NCBI RefSeq assembly: GCF_018500185.1
Contig: NZ_JAHBGI010000005.1
Span: forward strand, 308,846 to 370,980
Reading direction: 5' to 3'
Source of the DNA: Litoribacter ruber
GTDB lineage: Bacteria > Bacteroidota > Bacteroidia > Cytophagales > Cyclobacteriaceae
Length of the DNA stretch: 62,135 bases
Shown here: in pieces, positions 1 through 6,811 of the stretch
Position numbering within the stretch: the first letter of the stretch is position 1
How the letters are laid out: every line of letters begins with the position of its first letter
Translations under genes and position numbers: made by a program
Notes under the pieces: generated by a model
Seen by the model: only the letters and a program-made list of their open reading frames with translations
The model's database searches: none
What the model was told of the DNA's origin: nothing

Positions 1-2
1 AC

Positions 3-281
3 CAGGAAGAGTTTTTAGAATTTTTCCATTCAAGTGATTTTGATAAAATGTTACTGAAAGTAGCAAGCGATGATGTGGCAAGTTATAGGAGCAACAATAG
101 GTGGTTAATACACCACCCGAATGAGGCACTCATTTTTAAGGACTTAAAAAATGTCTGGAATGAATTGAGACCAATTTATGACGGGGACTTTAAAAGTTTA
201 GTGTATGGGGAGTTGCCACCGGCAGAAAGCATTTTACAAACCTTTCAGAGCATTGAAAAAAGGTTGGCCTCCGTTGAGTGA
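3..281 (+). CDS. C-terminal end of a probable AbiEii/AbiGii-type nucleotidyltransferase toxin (partial)
   Basis: The reading frame is open from the window edge to a TGA at 279-281, so the 5' part of the gene lies outside. About 92 residues are visible, rich in W, D and P, with a YRSNNRWLIHHPNEALIF stretch followed by W-x-x-L-x-P-I-Y and a LVYGELP segment. From memory this resembles the C-terminal tail of Bacteroidota AbiEii/AbiGii nucleotidyltransferase toxins of type IV toxin-antitoxin systems. The catalytic domain is not in view, so the assignment rests on tail similarity only. An unrelated defence or hypothetical protein is possible. A neighbouring Abi-like remnant at 1501-1587 makes a defence context plausible. 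Confidence 0.4.
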   Translation, partial: QEEFLEFFHSSDFDKMLLKVASDDVASYRSNNRWLIHHPNEALIFKDLKNVWNELRPIYDGDFKSLVYGELPPAESILQTFQSIEKRLASVE

Positions 282-299
282 ACTATAAAAATTGTGTAA

Positions 300-491
300 A
301 ATAAGAAGTTAAACAATTTTCCTCTTTTCCAAAACAGGGCCAGTGGCTCAAAGTCCGATTCTGATTACTACTATTACTTTGTCACCCCTGAGAAGAAAGG
401 GGTACGCATCGATGCTTTCCTACTACCTGAAACCGCAATTTACAATCTTGTGAACCGCCGTACACAAGCGTGGTTTCGGACACTGAGATGA
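300..491 (+). other. Unrecognised coding-like fragment without a start codon
   Basis: Between the partial toxin gene and the acetolactate decarboxylase remnant, this frame is open for about 63 codons after a TAA at 297-299. It has no ATG near its beginning. The translation contains SDYYYYFVTPEKKG and then RIDAFLLPETAIYNLVNRR, whose composition looks more protein-like than random. I do not recognise a family. It is most simply the internal or C-terminal remnant of another broken gene, and it overlaps the decarboxylase remnant in a different frame. Confidence 0.25.
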
Positions 492-934
492 AGGTGGAAG
501 AGACCTACCAGATGAAGGCCCCCTTTTTCGGTTACGCAAACATCCCTTCATGGACTGAGCAGGAACTACCCGATAGCATTTCATCTATCAAAGAACTGGA
601 GCAATACCTCGACAAGGTTACCCAAAATTCCACCCGGCCGTTCATGTTCAGGCTCACCGGAGAGGTCGACCATGCACTCATCCACATCGTGAACCTGCCC
701 GAAGGCTCAAAAGTAAGTTCTCCCGAAGAAGCCCACAGGGGCCAGCAGGATTACAAGCTTCAGGACGAAGCCGCCACCATCCTTGGCTTTTTCTCCACCG
801 AGCAGAAGGCCATCTTCACCCACCACGACACCTACCTCCACATGCACCTGATCACCGAAGACAGAGAAAAGATGGGGCATCTGGATGAGGTGGAGTTTGG
901 GAAGGGGAAAATGAGGTTGTATTTGCCGGAGTAA
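470..934 (+). pseudogene. 5'-truncated acetolactate decarboxylase
   Basis: The intact enzyme converts 2-acetolactate to acetoin and is usually about 240-260 residues. Only 154 codons follow the first usable start, a GTG at 470, and an in-frame stop lies at 428-430. What remains is the C-terminal half. It has an MKAPFFGYANIPSW segment, the dimer-sheet region and the metal-site end THHDTYLHMHLI followed by GHLDE. In this family these histidines bind zinc. The N-terminal half is missing, and the sequence just upstream belongs to an unrelated frame, which points to a deletion or rearrangement rather than a late start. A short functional variant is unlikely because half of the fold is gone. Confidence 0.7.
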
Positions 935-1045
935 AATGATTATATTTTTTATTCCAATCAGCATGTACTTTTCTAGCTATTTATCTGTATATTAGATCCT
1001 TGAATAATTTTTGACCACCACTATTCAACCAACCTTAACCACATC

Positions 1046-1291
1046 ATGGCACAAAAGAAAATCATCACTGTTTTTGGAGCCACCGGAGCACAGGGTGGCG
1101 GATTGGCAAGGGCCATCTTGAATGACCCCAATAGCGAATTTTCAGTTCGCGCGGTAACCAGGGATCCGTCTTCCGAAAAAGCCAAGGAGCTGGCCGCCAT
1201 GGGGGCTGAGGTGATCCAAGCAGATATAGACAAGCCTGATACCAAAATCCATAAGGTGGTTGTATGTCACCTTTTGGGCAAAAGTATTTAG
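1046..1291 (+). pseudogene. 3'-truncated NmrA-like NAD(P)-binding protein
   Basis: The ATG at 1046 opens a typical Rossmann start: an ITVFGATGAQGGGLARAIL glycine-rich loop, then a second strand with VRAVTRDPSS and a third with GAEVIQADIDKPDT. Full NmrA-like proteins are about 290-310 residues. Here family likeness ends at about residue 66 (near position 1243), and the last 15 codons read through the start of a gene on the other strand. The remainder of the coenzyme and substrate domains is absent, so it should not be functional. It forms one half of the recombination junction described in the findings. Confidence 0.7.
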
Positions 1292-1330
1292 ACTTAAAAA
1301 AATAAGTAAAACGGTTTGAAGTATTTTCAT
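1245..1330 (-). pseudogene. Start of a secreted-protein gene, cut after about 28 codons
   Basis: On the minus strand an ATG at 1330 encodes a good signal peptide: MKILQ, a hydrophobic run with LLIFLSLN, then a TFAQ cleavage site of the kind common in Bacteroidota. It is followed by KVTYNHLMDF. Beyond about 1245 the frame runs antisense through the NmrA-like remnant and stops looking like the same protein. This is therefore the 5' end of a gene whose body has been lost. The protein family cannot be told from so short a piece. The right boundary is the start codon and the left boundary is approximate. Confidence 0.5.
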
Positions 1331-2171
1331 GCACTTGATTGTAAAAGTTTCAAGCCACTTTTGATATAAACAAGAAATTGCAAGTAATTAACCTTGAAAA
1401 ATTGTAGAATCCTAGCAAAAGCCCATTAAAATCCTATTACTCTTGGCTTTCATATTTAACTTTTTTGACTCCAAGGAATAAAAGAAATATACGGAAATCT
1501 TTACCCACTACCTACTCGAAACTTCATGCCTCTCTCTTGAAGTAAGGAGATTTGCTCGTCTATTGTGCGGGAAGGTTTTGAAGACATAGCTAAAAAAAAT
1601 GACCCAAGCGCAGATCTTACGGTATGCATCTCGGGTTCTGTTAATGCAAAGATCCAAATAAAGTTAAAATCCACAAGTCTTTCAACTTAAAGAAAGGAAA
1701 CTACCACGTTCCGCCATAGCCAACCCTATAGTTAATTCAAATACTGCTAGCCCCCACTCCAACCCGGATATTTTCTAACCTAGCCAACTTGCCATAAATA
1801 TGTCCCAACAGCTTGGAATCTTCAAGGGTGATGGGCTATGTTAAGAAATCACATTAATTTCGTAAATCAGCTAAGTCATGACCAAGATTAGAAGATTCTA
1901 CTGTTCTTACACATATCAACAGCGTATCAAGAACGTATAAATAGCCATTATTAACGATGATGAACCGAAGATTATTTGTTTTTGAATTTGCAGTAAATAG
2001 CAAATAATTTTCACCTTTATTTGGATTTATCTTATTTTGGTGTAATTTACTATGCCTTAAGCACATAGAATTGGTTTGCCGGTATTTTTAAGAAGGAAAA
2101 GCTGCTTTTGGTAAAGTGATCGCGTTTTTCAGTACATCATTTATATTTATCCACTTTTAAACAACCATTTT
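1331..2171. other. Gene-poor accessory spacer with decayed fragments
   Basis: No intact gene is visible in these 840 bases. The one recognisable piece is the Abi-like remnant at 1501-1587. A second coding-like scrap may lie on the minus strand from about 1835 to 1737; it reads ITLEDSKLLGHIYGKLARLE before a TGA and has no start. The sequence around 1860-2160 is AT-rich and probably includes the promoter of the gene at 2172. I see no insertion-sequence ends or terminal repeats. Confidence 0.5.
1501..1587 (-). pseudogene. N-terminal remnant of an Abi-like (AbiD/AbiF type) protein
   Basis: An ATG at 1587 on the minus strand opens 28 codons ending in TAA at 1503-1501. The translation includes MSSKPSRTIDEQISLLQERG followed by MKF. 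The pattern K-P-x-x-T-x-x-E-Q-I-x-L-L-x-x-R-G is the characteristic beginning of Abi-like proteins (Abi_2 family, about 300 residues), some of which abort phage infection. Everything after the first helix is missing, so this is a dead fragment. Confidence is limited by length, but the match in motif order is specific. Confidence 0.5.
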
Positions 2172-2834
2172 ATGGCAAGAGTCACCAATACCCATGCGGA
2201 TTTGCAGGGCACAATCGGCAACACCATTATTTATGAAGTTAATGGGGAAAAATTTGCCCGCAAGACACCCCGAAAACTTACCTCAAAGGAAAAGGAAAAT
2301 AGGCCCCCTACTGAGCTTCAGCTGTTTCACCAACAGAAGCTTTCCCTGGCCAGCGATTTTCTTTTCCCCATTTTGGAGGTCATCGAGTTTGGCTATCACA
2401 ACTTCAAATCCGGCATGAAAAGGGGCATCCACCAAGCCACAAGCAACCTGATGAACAAGGCCCTGTACTTCAATGAAGAAGAGGAACTGTTGGTAGACCC
2501 CTCCCAAGTAATGATTAGCCAAGGGAAACTGACGGGATTTTCCAACCCATCCGCTGTCTGGACCGAGGAGGGAAAAGTGCGGCTGCAATGGGACAACAAC
2601 ACCGGCATCGCTGACGCCAAGGCCAAAGACCAAGTGATGATCCTCCTTTACCACCTTCGCTCAAAACTCTCTTTTGCGGTGCTGCAAGGCAACTTCAGGT
2701 CCCAACAGCAACAGGAGATCCTGGCCCCTCTCCAATTCCAAGGGGAGTTGCACATTTATGCCGCATTCTCACGGCACATCAAAAGAGGTAGGAAATTCGA
2801 CATTTCCGACAGTGAATACTTAGGGGTGATTTAA
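2172..2834 (+). CDS. DUF6266 family protein
   Basis: This 220-residue protein has no signal peptide or membrane segment. The N-terminus has the GTIGN-x-x-x-YEVNGEKFARKTP pattern, followed by a PPTELQLFHQQKLSLASDFL segment and a helical region ending in a G-Y-H-N-F-K-like stretch. This order is typical of the Bacteroidota DUF6266 family, whose function is unknown. The C-terminal half is predicted beta-rich and Ig-like, judging by alternating hydrophobics. It is followed after about 80 bases, containing a periodic repeat, by a second gene of similar layout. The two probably act together. Confidence 0.65.
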   Translation: MARVTNTHADLQGTIGNTIIYEVNGEKFARKTPRKLTSKEKENRPPTELQLFHQQKLSLASDFLFPILEVIEFGYHNFKSGMKRGIHQATSNLMNKALYFNEEEELLVDPSQVMISQGKLTGFSNPSAVWTEEGKVRLQWDNNTGIADAKAKDQVMILLYHLRSKLSFAVLQGNFRSQQQQEILAPLQFQGELHIYAAFSRHIKRGRKFDISDSEYLGVI

Positions 2835-2840
2835 ATTGGT

Positions 2841-2896
2841 TGAACTGTTGAACTGTCGAATCGACGAACTGACAGTTCAACAGTCATACAGTCTCA
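2841..2896. repeat. 8-bp periodic array with perfect 14-bp inverted repeat
   Basis: Seven consecutive octamers (units such as TGAACTGT, CGAACTGA and CAGTTCAA) fill the spacer between two paired genes. Within it ACTGTTGAACTGTC at 2844-2857 is exactly complementary to 2871-2884 across a 13-base loop, so the transcript can form a strong hairpin. No T-run follows, so it is not a classic terminator. It resembles the 7-bp arrays elsewhere in the window. Confidence 0.7.
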
Positions 2897-2913
2897 AAAA
2901 AACATCAACAAAA

Positions 2914-3696
2914 ATGGCAAAACAGGAAGGACCCATATTTTTTACGGGCAATATTGGCAAACTGAACTTTTACAAGGATAAGGATGGCTATCAGGTAAGG
3001 GATAAAGGCGGCGTGACGGCAGAGCGGGTTAGCTCTGACCCAAAGTTTGCCCGGACACGGGAAAACATGGCCGAGTTTGGCGCTGCCTCTACCAATGGCA
3101 AATACATCAAGCAAATCTTGAAAAAGGTGGAGCATAGAACAAAGCTGACCAACCTTTCCACGCGCCTGCAGAAGATCATGATGCAGATGAAAAAAGATGA
3201 CCCCATCCACGCCCGAGGCCAAAGGGTGGTAGAATCCGGGAATTGGGACCGCTTTTTAGATTTTGACCTCAATCCGCACACGCGGCTAAGCAGCATTTTG
3301 AGGTGGCCTTATGAAATTTCTACTGATACCGGAAAGTTGAAAGTAAGCATGCCGCAATTCCACCCTTCGCACATGCTGAGGTTTCCAGATAATGCCACGC
3401 ATTTCAGGCTCCACCTCCACCGTTTAGACATCAATTTGGACGAGGAGAATGATAATGATTTCATCATGCAGGAAACACCGCTAATACCAGTTGAAACCTC
3501 CCCCATTGACTTGGTATTGGAAGTTCCTATGGGCGCGCCGGCCTTCCGGTATTCCTTGTGCACGCTAGGCGTGGAGTTCTTTCAGGTCAATCTAGGCAAG
3601 GCATTCGCCCTGGCCAAAGGAAAATCCAACCCCTGCAGGATCATCGGATGGATCAAGCAGAACAAAGAAGAAAGCAAGGTATCCACCACGCAATGA
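2914..3696 (+). CDS. Hypothetical protein paired with the DUF6266 gene
   Basis: I place the start at the ATG at 2914 (MAKQEGPIFF) because upstream codons in this frame run through the octamer repeat array and do not look coding. The 260-residue product begins GPIFFTGNIGKLNFYK, then GYQVRDKGGVTAERV and a DPKFARTRENMAEFG segment. That organisation is the same as in DUF6266-like proteins: a short beta start, then a conserved T-R-E-N-x-x-E-F-G helix. I recognise it as a conserved Bacteroidota hypothetical but know no function. It lacks a signal peptide. It runs convergent to the DUF4221 lipoprotein gene with about 40 bases between them. Confidence 0.6.
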   Translation: MAKQEGPIFFTGNIGKLNFYKDKDGYQVRDKGGVTAERVSSDPKFARTRENMAEFGAASTNGKYIKQILKKVEHRTKLTNLSTRLQKIMMQMKKDDPIHARGQRVVESGNWDRFLDFDLNPHTRLSSILRWPYEISTDTGKLKVSMPQFHPSHMLRFPDNATHFRLHLHRLDINLDEENDNDFIMQETPLIPVETSPIDLVLEVPMGAPAFRYSLCTLGVEFFQVNLGKAFALAKGKSNPCRIIGWIKQNKEESKVSTTQ

Positions 3697-3737
3697 CGCT
3701 CCCGAGAGGTTATAATCATAGATTTTACAGCATGTCC

Positions 3738-4886
3738 TTATCCCCCCAACTCCAAGCACTCAAACACCATTCTATCCTCTTCATTGTCGGGATTATCCGG
3801 ATGCTGGATGGAGAGGTATAGACCGTCTTTGCCTACAAATAGGTTGTTGGGATGGTACTTACCTTTGGGGAAGTGGGTTTCGCCAAGAAGGTTCAGGTCC
3901 TTATCTATGATCATGACTACAAAGTCACCCGGGTTGTCCCTCAGGCGGGCGATTTTTTCAGGGTCACTTTCCTCGGTGGCAGGGAAAGCAAACCTATAAT
4001 ACACTTCCCGGTATGGATCATAGACCAGGTGTTCATAGCGGGATGAGCCGAAAATGTACTGCTGGCTTTTTTCCGGGGCGGGAAATACGGGCAGGTCCCT
4101 GTCCAGGTAAGCGCTTGGCAGGGAAACGCTTTGCAGTTTTTGCCCCAAACCCTCACTGTAATAAAGATGGTGGTCACCAAAAAAGCTATATACAAACTTT
4201 TCCCCATCGAAAGCCATACTGGGTTCAATCTGCTTGGCCCCCTTGTCCATATAATCAGCCGGGTAGTGATGTGAAATGAATCGGGAACCGCCCTCATTCA
4301 GATTTACGGCAAATGACACATGGCTGCCTGCAAGATCCTCGCTATTCATCTCACGGATATTGCCGGATACGCGTGTTCTGGCCACCATTTCCTCTCCGAT
4401 CAATACCGGCGGTGAAAGAAAGTAGGCTCCATGCACAAATGCCGGGGAATAACGGTCCGGCACATCGTATTGGATCTTTTCCTTTATTTTGCCAGAAGTG
4501 TCGGTAAGTACGATCACAGGATTGCGCTGGGAAAACAGAAAAATACTGTCGGGATTATGCACATAAAAACCAAAAAGCTCCCCTGCACCTTCAGGTCCCT
4601 CTTTTTCAAACACCAGGTTACGTGTCATTTTGCCGCTTGCGGCATCATAAGCCTGCAAAGAATTCTTTTCCCAGTTGATATTATACACCCACTCCTTGCC
4701 GTCCACTTCATGGTAACCCAGCCCCATGCTGAAATTCGGGGTAGTCTCATCCAGTTCCAAACTGATCTTTTTACCCATAAATTGTAAGGAAACGGGTGTT
4801 GGCTCTTCCGTGGATGTACCTCCACAGCCCAATAATAACATTAGAGTAGAAAACAGCGCTATTGCTGTCAGAAGTGGTTTATTCAT
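3738..4886 (-). CDS. DUF4221-type lipoprotein
   Basis: The 382-residue protein starts MNKPLLTAIALF and has a lipobox LMLLLGC, so it should be lipidated and face the periplasm or cell surface. The mature part looks like a beta-propeller: repeated short strands with aromatic and glycine turns, for example NINWEKNSLQAYD and PVIVLTDTSGKIKEK. DUF4221 lipoproteins of this length are common in Cytophagales and have no established role. It stands alone, with divergent glnK 214 bases away. A related six-bladed propeller family (BF3164-like) is the main alternative. Confidence 0.6.
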   Translation of the reverse strand: MNKPLLTAIALFSTLMLLLGCGGTSTEEPTPVSLQFMGKKISLELDETTPNFSMGLGYHEVDGKEWVYNINWEKNSLQAYDAASGKMTRNLVFEKEGPEGAGELFGFYVHNPDSIFLFSQRNPVIVLTDTSGKIKEKIQYDVPDRYSPAFVHGAYFLSPPVLIGEEMVARTRVSGNIREMNSEDLAGSHVSFAVNLNEGGSRFISHHYPADYMDKGAKQIEPSMAFDGEKFVYSFFGDHHLYYSEGLGQKLQSVSLPSAYLDRDLPVFPAPEKSQQYIFGSSRYEHLVYDPYREVYYRFAFPATEESDPEKIARLRDNPGDFVVMIIDKDLNLLGETHFPKGKYHPNNLFVGKDGLYLSIQHPDNPDNEEDRMVFECLELGG

Positions 4887-5100
4887 AAAAACGACTTTAA
4901 TTCACTAACAATTTAAGAGATACTTTTGGAAAGGCAAAATCTCAAAGCCCACGAAACCGACATTACCTAAAGGAAAAACCCCATTTTTAAACCACATATT
5001 AATAATTTTACAACTTTATTCGCAATACGATGTTGTTTTTTAAATCTATTTGCCATAAATTAACAAAATATTCAATAAAACACCTTTATTTTTAAACCTA

Positions 5101-5439
5101 ATGAAAAAGATAGAAGCTTTGATTAGAACTTCAAAATTTGAGGAAGTCCACGCTTGCTTGACCGAGCTGGATGTCAAATTCCTCACCTTTTTTGAAGTGA
5201 AAGGAATTGGGATGGAAAATGCCAAAACCCAATCCTACAGGGGTTCAGATTTCAATCCCGGCTACATTCCCAGGACCAAACTGGAGATGGTGGTCACCGA
5301 TGAGCAGGTGGACAAAATTGTGGACTGTATCCTTCATCATGCCTGCACCAAGCAGGTGGGGGACGGGAAAATATTTGTCAGCCCTATCGAAAGCGCCTAC
5401 CGCATTCGAAACAAGGACCGGGACCACGCCGCACTTTAG
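5101..5439 (+). CDS. glnK: P-II family nitrogen regulatory protein
   Basis: P-II trimers sense ATP/ADP and 2-oxoglutarate and block AmtB channels when nitrogen is plentiful. The 112 residues align along the family: MKKIEALIRTSKFEEV start, T-loop region about 37-55 with SYRGSDF, K-L-E-M-V-V core, and a B-loop/C-loop ending in VGDGKIFV. Tyr46 of the canonical T-loop is kept, but the uridylylated Tyr51 position is Phe51, so regulation by uridylylation is unlikely. The gene is followed 33 bases later by the ammonium transporter, the usual glnK-amtB order, so the pair is probably one operon induced by nitrogen limitation. Confidence 0.9.
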   Translation: MKKIEALIRTSKFEEVHACLTELDVKFLTFFEVKGIGMENAKTQSYRGSDFNPGYIPRTKLEMVVTDEQVDKIVDCILHHACTKQVGDGKIFVSPIESAYRIRNKDRDHAAL

Positions 5440-5472
5440 AACTAACCAAATACTACAAACCTATTAAACACC

Positions 5473-6705
5473 ATGCAACAAGAGCTTTTCACCATCAATA
5501 ACCTATGGATGATGGTGGCTACCATATTGGTATTCATCATGCACCTGGGGTTTGCCGCCCTGGAGGCCGGACTTACCCGAAGTAAAAACACCATCAACAT
5601 TCTTTTCAAAAACACCATCATCCCCGGCCTTGGCATTCTCACTTATGGCCTGATCGGGTTTAACCTTATGTACCCGGGAGAAATCTTTCAGGGGGCATTC
5701 ATCGGACTGTCAGGCTTTGGAATCAACCTTCCTGCAAACTGGGACAATGCAGCATATAATGCCGGATATACTTTTTACACGGATTTTGTATTTCAGGCCA
5801 TGTTTGCAGCCACAGCGGCTACCATCGTATCAGGCGCCGTGGCCGAAAGGATAAAACTCAGCAGTTTCATGTTTTTTTCCCTTATGTATGTGGGTATCTG
5901 CTACCCTATCGTGGGTATGTGGAAATGGGGCGGAGGGTTTCTTGACACCTTGGAAACACCTTTTTACGATTTTGCGGGATCCACCATAGTGCATTCAGTC
6001 GGTGGATGGGGAGCATTGGTTGGGGCCATTCTCCTCGGGCCGCGTATTGGGAAATACACCCCACATGGCATCCGCCCCATTCCCGGACACAACATCCCCA
6101 TGGCCGTGATAGGCGTATTCCTGCTATGGTTCGGCTGGTTTGGTTTTAATGGAGGCAGTGTCCTTTCGGCCAATCCGGGAGAGGTTTCGAAAGTATTTGT
6201 CACCACCGCCATGGCCGGGGCGGCGGGATCCATCGGCGCACTCTGCGCAGCCTATTCCTTTACGCGCACCTTTGACATCACCATGGTACTCAACGGGATT
6301 TTGGCAGGACTGGTGGGCATCACCGCAGGTGCCGACGTGATGGGCCCTTTGGATGCGGTGATCATTGGCAGTATTGCCGGGGCGCTGGCAGTTGGCGGGG
6401 TGATCTTTTTTGACCGTCTGAAGATCGATGACCCGGTGGGTGCCATTTCGGTGCACCTTATCTGCGGCATTTGGGGTACCCTGGCCGTAGGGATCTTCGG
6501 CTCCCTTGCCGGATGGCCCCAGATTGTCAGCCAACTGACCGGGATAGCGGTGACGGGCTTGTTTTGCTCAGCGTTCAGCTTCATTCTCTTTTTCGGGATG
6601 AAAAAAGCCCGCGGCATCCGCGTCCATGCCAGGGAGGAAATCGAAGGCCTAGACGTGAACGAGCACAGCATGCAGGCCTACCCGGACTTTGCCTCGAAGG
6701 AGTGA
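5473..6705 (+). CDS. amtB: Ammonium transporter
   Basis: This 410-residue inner-membrane channel has about 11 transmembrane helices. The conserved pore histidines are visible at His174 (in VHSVGGWGALVG) and His328 (in SVHLICGIWG). Other family marks are FAALEAGLTRSKN near residue 28 and the FGWFGFNGGS segment near 220. It follows glnK directly. In this operon type the P-II protein docks on the cytoplasmic face and closes the channel. The short C-terminal tail contains the usual IEGLDVNEH segment that contacts the trimer neighbours. Nothing suggests truncation. Confidence 0.95.
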   Translation: MQQELFTINNLWMMVATILVFIMHLGFAALEAGLTRSKNTINILFKNTIIPGLGILTYGLIGFNLMYPGEIFQGAFIGLSGFGINLPANWDNAAYNAGYTFYTDFVFQAMFAATAATIVSGAVAERIKLSSFMFFSLMYVGICYPIVGMWKWGGGFLDTLETPFYDFAGSTIVHSVGGWGALVGAILLGPRIGKYTPHGIRPIPGHNIPMAVIGVFLLWFGWFGFNGGSVLSANPGEVSKVFVTTAMAGAAGSIGALCAAYSFTRTFDITMVLNGILAGLVGITAGADVMGPLDAVIIGSIAGALAVGGVIFFDRLKIDDPVGAISVHLICGIWGTLAVGIFGSLAGWPQIVSQLTGIAVTGLFCSAFSFILFFGMKKARGIRVHAREEIEGLDVNEHSMQAYPDFASKE

Positions 6706-6711
6706 TTCGCG

Positions 6712-6753
6712 GAGAACAGTCCACTGTTGACAGTCGACTGTCAACAGTGGACG
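6712..6753. repeat. 7-bp periodic array containing a 34-bp perfect palindrome
   Basis: Six heptamers follow the amtB stop codon (units such as GTCCACT, GTTGACA and GTCGACT). Bases 6719-6752 form a perfect palindrome with 17-bp arms and no loop, centred in the GTCGAC unit. It could fold in RNA as a terminator-like stem but has no T-run. It belongs to the GAC-core heptad family found at several other intergenic sites here. Confidence 0.75.
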
Positions 6754-6811
6754 ACTCGTTTTAAAGTACGAAGTTAGAAGTAAGATGTAAAAAGGTTTTA
6801 CATACTATGGT

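Noticed and set aside
1854-2066. 70-codon minus-strand frame in the accessory spacer
   Set aside because: No signal peptide, motif or ribosome-binding context; AT-rich sequence gives such frames by chance.
2836-2913. Earlier start for the second DUF6266-region gene
   Set aside because: The extra codons translate the octamer repeat array; MAKQEGP at 2914 is a natural start.
6719-6752. Terminator of the amtB gene
   Set aside because: The palindrome is perfect but lacks any T-run and belongs to a dispersed repeat family, so termination is not supported by sequence alone.
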